Made by a program: the position numbers and the translations under genes
Part shown: positions 55,870-61,788 of the stretch, in pieces
How positions within the stretch are numbered: position 1 is the first letter of the stretch
Layout of the letters: each line of letters begins with the position of its first letter
Assembly (NCBI GenBank): GCA_029062005.1
Contig: JAIDQZ010000023.1
Location: 1-61,788, forward strand
Direction of reading: 5' to 3'
DNA length: 61,788 bases
DNA from: Muribaculaceae bacterium
GTDB taxonomy: Bacteria; Bacteroidota; Bacteroidia; Bacteroidales; Muribaculaceae
The notes under the pieces: generated by a model
Told to the model about the DNA's origin: nothing
What the model saw: the letters and a program-made list of their open reading frames with translations, nothing else
The model's database searches: none

Positions 55870-56342
55870 TCCTCACATGGCTTTGGTTGAGGATAAAGCT
55901 TTTTACTTATCTTTGACAGTGCCGATGCCATGGCATATGATATGATCTGCATGTCGGAGTTTTCTGTATCCATATACACTATGGCAAGGGAAAGCGTGCG
56001 GATTGCAGGGTCTTCCTGTACGGTCAGCCGTAGTGACTTCCATTGGTGTCGGAATGCTTCCCTTATGCGCCTTCGCATAAGGACTCTGTCTACCGCATGG
56101 CGTCGTTTCTTTTTGGGAACTGTAATCATGAATTGTACAGGTCCCATCTTATCTGGAATGCAGACACGGAATGACTTTTCAAGCTCTTCATTGGAAAGAA
56201 CTCGAAACGTAACGCGGAGCGGCCCTGAATATACGGATTTCCCTTTTTTGAAAAGTTCCTGCACCAGTGTCCTGTGACGCAGTTTGGCGCTTTTCCTCAA
56301 GGTCAGCCTGTCGTGATCGTTATTGGGTTCAAGATCAGTCAT
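55863..56342 (-). CDS. rnpA: Ribonuclease P protein component
   Basis: Basic protein subunit of RNase P for tRNA 5' maturation. At 159 residues it is longer than typical (about 120). The N-terminal [20 protein letters not shown] and the signature [24 protein letters not shown] are present; the signature matches the RNR motif, except that MR replaces the usual NxxKR spacing residues. It overlaps gph by 8 nt and yidD by 7 nt. rpmH, its usual neighbour, is absent. Confidence 0.92.
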   Translation of the reverse strand: MTDLEPNNDHDRLTLRKSAKLRHRTLVQELFKKGKSVYSGPLRVTFRVLSNEELEKSFRVCIPDKMGPVQFMITVPKKKRRHAVDRVLMRRRIREAFRHQWKSLRLTVQEDPAIRTLSLAIVYMDTENSDMQIISYAMASALSKISKKLYPQPKPCEDC

Positions 56343-56988
56343 CTTTGAATACGAGTTTAAGAATGTCGGAAGGTGAGCACACTATATAGTCGGCATAGGC
56401 TTTCCTGAGTTCCGTTATCGGGCGGAATCCCCATGTCACACCTACGGAATCGATACATGCTCTTCTGGCTGTCTCTATATCTACGGCAGAGTCCCCCACA
56501 TGCATGGTATCGCCTTTAGCTGTCGGATGGGCGAGAAGAACGGCGAAGTCAATGCTTGGATCAGGCTTTACAGGACGGTCTTCAGTCTGTCCCATAACAG
56601 CCACGAAAGGTATGTCAGGGAAGAAATAGTCGATGATCTTTTTGGCTGCAGACTCATATTTATTGGTGGCTACCGCAAGTGCTATCTTATTGTCAGTGAG
56701 CTGCTGGAGCAACTCGGGGATCCCGGGATAAGGCTTTGTGAGATCTGTACAATGCTCGTCATAATATTGCCTGAAAATGGCCAGCAATTCATCGATTTCT
56801 TCCGGAGATGCATCAGGTTGGGCTCTCTCCATGAGTTTTCTTACTCCGTTGCCGACCATATATGGATATGCGGCAAGAGGATGCTTATGGTATCCTTTGG
56901 TCTCAAGTGCATGGTTGCAAGCGGTGCCGAGATCTGCTATTGTGTCGAGTAGTGTTCCGTCAAGGTCAAATATGACAAGTTTCTTCAT
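56335..56988 (-). CDS. gph: HAD-family phosphatase, phosphoglycolate-phosphatase-like
   Basis: A 217-residue haloacid dehalogenase-like hydrolase with motif I VIFDLDGTLLDT (nucleophile D8, acid D10), a helical cap, motif II VATNK, and motif IV HVGDSAVDIETARRA. The Gph/PGP subfamily is the best guess; the true substrate may differ. It overlaps xseA by 4 nt and rnpA by 8 nt. Confidence 0.88.
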   Translation of the reverse strand: MKKLVIFDLDGTLLDTIADLGTACNHALETKGYHKHPLAAYPYMVGNGVRKLMERAQPDASPEEIDELLAIFRQYYDEHCTDLTKPYPGIPELLQQLTDNKIALAVATNKYESAAKKIIDYFFPDIPFVAVMGQTEDRPVKPDPSIDFAVLLAHPTAKGDTMHVGDSAVDIETARRACIDSVGVTWGFRPITELRKAYADYIVCSPSDILKLVFKDD

Positions 56989-58433
56989 TCTGTTGCTGGG
57001 TTGTGAGATTGTGAGGTTGACTTTGTATGGATATCGAGGATTTTGTCAGCAGTCGACACGATTATTCCGTCGGCGATCTGCGTCTCAAGTGCATCGCCCG
57101 GCTTTATGTCGTTGAGTGAGGTTATCGCCTTTCCTCCGGCTCTCGTGATAGAGTATCCGCGTTTCAATGTCGATATCGGGTTTAGAGCCTCCGTGAGTCT
57201 TTGAAGACCGTCAAGACGTGATTTTTCTTTTTCAAGAATAGATACTGCTCCCATCCTTAGTGCTGATGCCATACCCTGAAGCATCGGATATTCCTTCTCT
57301 ATTCTGGAATGCGAGGCAATGCGCAGGGCGGTGGTAAGGGCTTCGAGCCTTATGCGTGCTTTTGATGTGGCTTCTCCTGCAACAACGGGCAGGAGAGCGG
57401 ATATACCTTGAAGTCTTAGCCTGGCGTTCTTTATCCCGGAGTCAGCCAATGCCGGAATCATGGTCTCGATGCTTTGTAACCGTATATGTTCTCCTTTCAG
57501 TCGTTCGGAAGCGAATGATGCTATGAGGGAGGTGAGGTCGCATGCCCGTTGCCACGCCATTCCGACAAAGTCGGAAAGCCATGCCGCCACCGCGGTGGGA
57601 GTCTTGCACCTTACACATGCTATTTCATCGAGCACACATCTGTCGCGTTCGTGTCCTATACCGACTATTATGGGTATCGGAAAGGTCGCCACCCGTCGGG
57701 CAAGCTGAAGATTGTCAAAGCCGTTCATGTCGGTAGTGGCACCTCCTCCGCGTACTATCACTACGCAGTCCCAATGCGCTATGCAGTCGGTCTGTTCTAT
57801 ACGGTCAAGAGCATCTATGACACTCGCTGCAGTCTTGTCGCCCTGCATGACGGCTGGAAATAGCAAAGTGTGGAATTCTACACCTGACGGATTATTGTTC
57901 AGCTGGTTGATGAAGTCTCCGTATCCGGCTGCTTTTTCTGATGAAATTACAGCAATTTTCAAAGGGGGCTCCGTAATTTTCATATTACGGTTGCAGTCGA
58001 TCACTCCTTCACGCTGAAGAGCGGCAAGTATTTCACGGCGCAGGCGTTCAAGATCGCCCATTGTGTAAGAGGGATCTATATCGACTATATTGAACGACAA
58101 TCCGTAACTGCTGTGATAGTTGGTGCCTCCGAAGAACATAACCTTCATGCCATTGGAGAGATCCCTTTTTGTCGCTTCGAAAAATTTCCTCCTTATTAAA
58201 GAGAATCTATTTGCCCATATGGTAGCTCTCATACGCGCTACTGTAGTGCCGGAGGCATCTTTCTCGATGAGCGTCATATAGCAGTGTCCGCCGCTCGATG
58301 ACATGTCGCTGATCTCAGCCGTCACCCATGCGCCCATGAGCACCGGCTCACGGCTCATCGCAGCTGCGACGAAACGGGAGAATTGCGATAGTGTCAATGC
58401 TGTTGAGGCATCCTTTCGGTTGAACGGTTCCAT
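56985..58433 (-). CDS. xseA: Exodeoxyribonuclease VII large subunit
   Basis: A 482-residue nuclease subunit that degrades single-stranded DNA to oligonucleotides. It has an N-terminal OB fold (about 10-110; VLMGAWVTAEISDMSS), then the catalytic domain (PLKIAVISSEKAAGYGDFIN; DCVVIVRGGGATTDMNGFDN; PIIVGIGHERDRCVLDEIA) and a long helical, coiled-coil region with repeated arginine/leucine stretches (about 300-440). No xseB gene is next to it: its stop overlaps gph. A perfect -7 box ends only 5 nt before the ATG, which suggests a leaderless message. Confidence 0.94.
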   Translation of the reverse strand: MEPFNRKDASTALTLSQFSRFVAAAMSREPVLMGAWVTAEISDMSSSGGHCYMTLIEKDASGTTVARMRATIWANRFSLIRRKFFEATKRDLSNGMKVMFFGGTNYHSSYGLSFNIVDIDPSYTMGDLERLRREILAALQREGVIDCNRNMKITEPPLKIAVISSEKAAGYGDFINQLNNNPSGVEFHTLLFPAVMQGDKTAASVIDALDRIEQTDCIAHWDCVVIVRGGGATTDMNGFDNLQLARRVATFPIPIIVGIGHERDRCVLDEIACVRCKTPTAVAAWLSDFVGMAWQRACDLTSLIASFASERLKGEHIRLQSIETMIPALADSGIKNARLRLQGISALLPVVAGEATSKARIRLEALTTALRIASHSRIEKEYPMLQGMASALRMGAVSILEKEKSRLDGLQRLTEALNPISTLKRGYSITRAGGKAITSLNDIKPGDALETQIADGIIVSTADKILDIHTKSTSQSHNPATE

Positions 58434-58437
58434 ATTG

Positions 58438-58466
58438 CAAATTTAGTGAAAAATCGCGAGAGTCAA
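58438..58466 (-). promoter_or_regulatory. Promoter of xseA, possibly giving a leaderless mRNA
   Basis: TAAATTTG (minus strand, 58445-58438) matches the -7 consensus; a TTG lies 18 nt upstream (58466-58464). The box ends 5 nt from the ATG at 58433, so transcription should start at or beside the start codon. Confidence 0.55.
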
Positions 58467-58541
58467 GTAAAAAACATCGGTGAATTACAATATTTGTGAG
58501 TTTTATAGGTTCTGCAGGGTCTGTAATTCGGAAATTATATG

Positions 58542-58549
58542 TAATTTTG
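58542..58549 (+). promoter_or_regulatory. Candidate -7 box at the start of tamL
   Basis: TAATTTTG matches the consensus and ends 5 nt before ATG 58554. The -33 region is poor. Either the message is leaderless or translation begins at ATG 58581. Confidence 0.45.
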
Positions 58550-58553
58550 CATT

Positions 58554-60920
58554 ATGGTTGCTATTGGGCGGCGGATATTGATGAGCGGTAAGCCGGTGTC
58601 ATTGTTGATGCTGGTATTTGCTTGTTTCTGGCTGTTTGGTTGTTCATCTGGCAAGCATGTGCCTGATGGAAGCTATCTTCTTGACAAGGTGAACATAAGG
58701 GTTGATTCCACCGGCAGCGGTGAACATCTTGATGTTTCGGAAATGCAGGCATATCTGCGTCAGACCCCCAATCATAAGATACTTTGGAGCATTAAGTTCA
58801 GACTTGGTTTCTATAATCTGAGCGGAAAGGATTCGTCCAATTGGTGGAACCGTTGGATGCGTAAGCTCGGTGAGCCTCCTGTGATCTATGATCCGGCACT
58901 TTCAGATGCCAGTGCTGACCAGTTGCTCAATTATCTTGCGAGTAAAGGATATTTCAATGCCGGTGTGTCTGTCGATTCTATTAAAAATGAGAAGAAGAAA
59001 AAAATAGAGCTCATCTATCATCTCACTCCCGGTCCGCAGAAGATTATATCTAAAGTTGACTATGAGTTTCCTGACTCAGCCGTAAGACAGATAGTTATGT
59101 CTGATTCATCCAGGTTTCTCACGTTTCCGGGGCGCCCCCTTGCAAGGGATCTTCTTGAGGCGCAGCGCACAATGGTGGCAGATAATCTTCGTAATAACGG
59201 CTATTATAATTTTGGCAAGGAATGTGTCTCCTTTATTGCCGACACAACGGCGGGGTCGGCAGATGCCGAACTGCTGATGAGAGTCAGCTATCCCTCAACA
59301 GGATTGTCGAGGCAAAATGCTGATCTTTATTCAAGGTTCCTTATAAGGAAAGTTACAGTGATAGCGGATGCTGAAGCTATAAATGCAGAAAACCCTGTCA
59401 CTGCCGTCGGGAGGGATTCAGTCAGATATAGTGGAATTGAGATCCTTTATGCCGATTCCAGGTATCTTCGCCCATCCGTGATCACCGACAATTGTTATCT
59501 GGTGCCCGGAGAAGTATTCTCGCAAAAGAACGTAGACAGGACATACAGGGCTTTTTCTCGTCTCGGAATCCTTAAATTTATAAATGTGTCTTTCGTGCCG
59601 GCAGGGCATATAGGCGATGACGGACTTCTCGACGTATATATTATGCTGACGCCCGGAAAGTCGCAGACAGCAAGCGTGGAGATAGAGGGCACGAACTCTG
59701 AAGGTGATCTCGGAGTGGCAGTGGGACTGACTTACAATCATAGAAATATAGGCAAAGGATCGGAGACATTCACCGGTAAACTGCGTGGCAGCTACGAGTC
59801 GATTTCAGGAGACCTGAAGGGATTGCTCAACAATCGGTATATGGAATATTCCGTAGATCTGGGACTTTCTATGCCTGCGTTTAAGGCTCCGATTTCCAGA
59901 AAGGTCAGACGTCATATTCAGGCATCTACCGAAGTGAATTTTTCCATGAATTATCAGGAGCGCCCGGAATACACACGTGTGATTTCCACGGCAGGATGGA
60001 GCTATAAGTGGGTGGATGCACGCAAACAAAACCGGCACACCTTCACACCGATAGATATCAACTACGTATATTTGCCGGCATCGACCAATGATTTCATCGA
60101 TCTGATAGCCCCGGACAATCCTTTGCTTAGATATAGCTATGAAGATCACTTTATAATGAGGATGGGATGGAGATGGTATCATTCAAATAAGAGAGATGTC
60201 ACTCCATGGCAGAAATCGATGCAGAGAGACATTTATAATGTACGTGTAAATGCGGAGATCGCCGGTAATCTGCTTTTTGCCTTGTCTAACATATTCGATC
60301 ATCGTCGCAACTTTCATGATGACCCTTATGAGATATTCGGAATCCACTATTCCCAATATTTCAAGGTAGAGGCGGATTATGCCCTTCTTCATCGTTTTGA
60401 CGAGCGAAATTCAGTCGCCTTCCGTGTCGGGGGAGGAATAGGCGTGCCATATGGAAATTCAGAGATGCTTCCTTTCGAAAAGCGTTTCTATGGCGGGGGG
60501 GCTAATGGAGTGCGCGGATGGGCTGTGCGTACTCTTGGTCCTGGTGCTTATCCGGGGCGAAACTCAGTGAGTGATTTTATCAATCAGTGTGGAGACATAC
60601 GTCTGATCACGAGTGCTGAGTATCGTGCAAAACTTTTCTGGGTGCTGGAGTTGGGCGCATTTATTGATATTGGCAATATCTGGACTATCCGTGAATACCC
60701 ATTCCAGCAGGGCGGCGTGTTTAAGTTCGATGAGTTTTATAAGCAGTTTGCTGCTGCATATGGGCTTGGACTACGCATGGATTTCAACTACTTCCTCCTG
60801 CGATTCGACCTTGGCATGAAAGCCCACAACCCGGCTATGGGAGAGAAGCCCTGGCCTCTCATTTCACCCAATTGGCATCGGGATTCCTCCTTCCACTTCT
60901 CCATCGGCTATCCCTTCTAA
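58554..60920 (+). CDS. tamL: BamA/TamA-family outer-membrane lipoprotein (TamL)
   Basis: A 788-residue Omp85 protein of the lipidated Bacteroidetes type, which works in translocation/assembly of outer-membrane components. The precursor has a lipoprotein signal with cysteine at C30 (CFWLFGCSSGKHVPDGSYLL). POTRA-like repeats span about 35-360, then a barrel from about 390, with the late FYGGGANGVRGWAVRTLGPG (VRGW/L6 motif) and a C-terminal FSIGYPF ending in F. A second ATG at 58581 gives a cleaner signal peptide and would suit the promoter position. tamB is not next to it. Confidence 0.92.
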   Translation: MVAIGRRILMSGKPVSLLMLVFACFWLFGCSSGKHVPDGSYLLDKVNIRVDSTGSGEHLDVSEMQAYLRQTPNHKILWSIKFRLGFYNLSGKDSSNWWNRWMRKLGEPPVIYDPALSDASADQLLNYLASKGYFNAGVSVDSIKNEKKKKIELIYHLTPGPQKIISKVDYEFPDSAVRQIVMSDSSRFLTFPGRPLARDLLEAQRTMVADNLRNNGYYNFGKECVSFIADTTAGSADAELLMRVSYPSTGLSRQNADLYSRFLIRKVTVIADAEAINAENPVTAVGRDSVRYSGIEILYADSRYLRPSVITDNCYLVPGEVFSQKNVDRTYRAFSRLGILKFINVSFVPAGHIGDDGLLDVYIMLTPGKSQTASVEIEGTNSEGDLGVAVGLTYNHRNIGKGSETFTGKLRGSYESISGDLKGLLNNRYMEYSVDLGLSMPAFKAPISRKVRRHIQASTEVNFSMNYQERPEYTRVISTAGWSYKWVDARKQNRHTFTPIDINYVYLPASTNDFIDLIAPDNPLLRYSYEDHFIMRMGWRWYHSNKRDVTPWQKSMQRDIYNVRVNAEIAGNLLFALSNIFDHRRNFHDDPYEIFGIHYSQYFKVEADYALLHRFDERNSVAFRVGGGIGVPYGNSEMLPFEKRFYGGGANGVRGWAVRTLGPGAYPGRNSVSDFINQCGDIRLITSAEYRAKLFWVLELGAFIDIGNIWTIREYPFQQGGVFKFDEFYKQFAAAYGLGLRMDFNYFLLRFDLGMKAHNPAMGEKPWPLISPNWHRDSSFHFSIGYPF

Positions 60921-60958
60921 GGATTCCATTTTTTATGAGTCGGGGCCTAAATCCTTCC

Positions 60959-61651
60959 TTATTTGCGGGGTTGGGCTTTCTTTGTGGTTACCACGATGGC
61001 ACCATTGGCTCCTCTTGAGCCGTAGATCGAGCCATCCTTAATAACTTCGACATGATCTACATCATATATGCTTATGAAATCAAGCGAAGGAACCGTAACT
61101 CCGTCTACTATATAAAGAGGTTCGCTGGAAAGCATGAATGATTTTACACCCCGTATATTCACGGATTGCTCTCCTCTACGATTTGTTATGTTGAGACCTG
61201 GCACCAAACCCTGTAGGGCACTCATGATATCTTTTTGGCCGGTAGCCTTCAGCTTTTCTCCACTTATACCTGAACTCACACCGGTAAATTCGCGACGTTT
61301 TACAAACCCATAACCGGTATTTGCCATTCCCTCATCATCTTCTGCTTTGAATCCCTTCTCACCGGCAAGAACTATCCTCATGGCTTTTCTGCCTTCAACA
61401 GGAACTGTGATGGTTTCTTTCTTTGATATCACCAGATGCAGTGTATCATCCGGCAATACATCGGTAAGACCGAAACGTCCTTTCTTGTCTGTAGTCGCAT
61501 AGCGCTTAGGGTCTTTGACATATACCTTTACGCCCTTTTTCGGCTTCATTTCCCTGTCAAGAATCAACCCATTAAAAGGCACCTCTGCTACTGCACTTAA
61601 AGCAAAGGCAGACAGCAATCCAATGGAGAGTAAGCGTTTAAATATTCCCAT
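60959..61651 (-). CDS. Orphan TonB-receptor plug-domain protein
   Basis: A 230-residue exported protein (signal peptide about 1-22) built of a carboxypeptidase-regulatory-like domain (GLILDREMKPKKGVKVYVKD, DKKGRFGLTDVL) and a TonB-dependent receptor plug (IMSALQGLVPGLNITNRRG, SVNIRGVKSF, EPLYIVDGV, VDHVEVIKDGSIYGSRGANG). It ends at the plug with no beta-barrel. It resembles the N-terminus of SusC cut off after the plug. An in-frame ATG at 61672 lies upstream of the predicted transcription start near 61666, so ATG 61651 is preferred. Confidence 0.85.
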   Translation of the reverse strand: MGIFKRLLSIGLLSAFALSAVAEVPFNGLILDREMKPKKGVKVYVKDPKRYATTDKKGRFGLTDVLPDDTLHLVISKKETITVPVEGRKAMRIVLAGEKGFKAEDDEGMANTGYGFVKRREFTGVSSGISGEKLKATGQKDIMSALQGLVPGLNITNRRGEQSVNIRGVKSFMLSSEPLYIVDGVTVPSLDFISIYDVDHVEVIKDGSIYGSRGANGAIVVTTKKAQPRK

Positions 61652-61669
61652 GCGTCTCACATATTTTTG

Positions 61670-61700
61670 CAAATTTACTCAATTCTACTGATATTTACAA
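61670..61700 (-). promoter_or_regulatory. Promoter of the orphan plug gene
   Basis: On the minus strand, TTG (61700-61698), 20 nt and TAAATTTG (61677-61670) match the consensus exactly. The expected start near 61666 rules out the upstream ATG at 61672 and leaves a leader of about 15 nt. Confidence 0.75.
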
Positions 61701-61788
61701 ATTTTGCACTTGCCAGTTGACTCTACAGTGAAGAGTTCCCAAATGGATTGCAAGAAATCAAGACGAAAAAGAAATGACAATTGCTTGA

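Noticed and set aside
256..56342. Separation of yidC (0.3 kb) from rnpA-yidD (56 kb) as a rearrangement
   Set aside because: From memory, yidC is commonly apart from rnpA in Bacteroidales, so it is probably the normal lineage order.
1..61788. CRISPR array, prophage, integrative element or rRNA operon
   Set aside because: No regularly spaced repeats, phage structural genes, integrase or rRNA-like sequence was seen; the only mobile trace is the ISAs1 remnant.

Overview
The window comes from a Bacteroidales chromosome, most likely a gut Muribaculaceae-like species (inference). Supporting signs are promoters of the Bacteroidetes type (TTG, about 20 nt, TAnnTTTG), DUF1573 and DUF4831 proteins, a TonB plug protein, a PL11 pectin-type lyase with a Bacteroidales C-terminal tail, a TamL-type lipoprotein and a GH3-family protein. 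No phage, CRISPR array or rRNA operon was seen. Base composition is moderate in housekeeping blocks and visibly AT-richer at about 20.6-22.7 kb and 36.3-44 kb.

Layout. 0.2-7.9 kb (+): yidC, an iron-sulfur membrane protein, thyA, a glycosyltransferase, tRNA-Pro(UGG) on the minus strand, two DUF1573 proteins and meaB. 8.0-10.8 kb (+): a small glycan-initiation/export cluster (WecA/TagO-type transferase, Wza-type lipoprotein, CpsB-type phosphatase). 10.8-20.5 kb: tcdA(+), fba(-), then a plus-strand run nnr, DUF4831, fumarase, AmpG-like MFS, exported C1 peptidase and rsmA. 20.6-21.7 kb: acyltransferase 3. 21.8-39.0 kb (-): a 17-kb surface-polysaccharide operon read from 39 kb down to a strong terminator at 21.8 kb. 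39.0-40.6 kb: a 550-bp gene-free stretch and a truncated ISAs1-type transposase. 40.6-46.2 kb: CotH-like and beta-helix exported proteins (-) and a PL11 lyase (+). 46.2-50.2 kb (-): acyltransferase, obgE and acyl-CoA ligase. 50.5-54.0 kb (+): topA and prfB. 54.1-58.4 kb (-): GH3, yidD, rnpA, gph and xseA, tightly packed. 58.5-60.9 kb (+): tamL. 61 kb (-): an orphan TonB plug protein.

How the polysaccharide genes fit together (inference from families): WecA-type initiation at 8 kb and a WecG/TagA-type second transferase at 33 kb start a lipid-linked unit. RmlABCD supply dTDP-rhamnose and Glf supplies UDP-galactofuranose. Several transferases extend the unit, Wzx flips it and a Wzy-like protein polymerises it. 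The Wza-type lipoprotein at 9 kb may export it. Inside the operon lies an unusual set: a cytidylyltransferase-like domain fused to a CobD-like PLP domain, an opine-dehydrogenase-family protein, a glycosyltransferase and a LicD protein. I read it as a self-contained route that makes and attaches a phosphoethanolamine-like, possibly N-carboxyalkylated, substituent. This is the best candidate in the window for an undescribed system.
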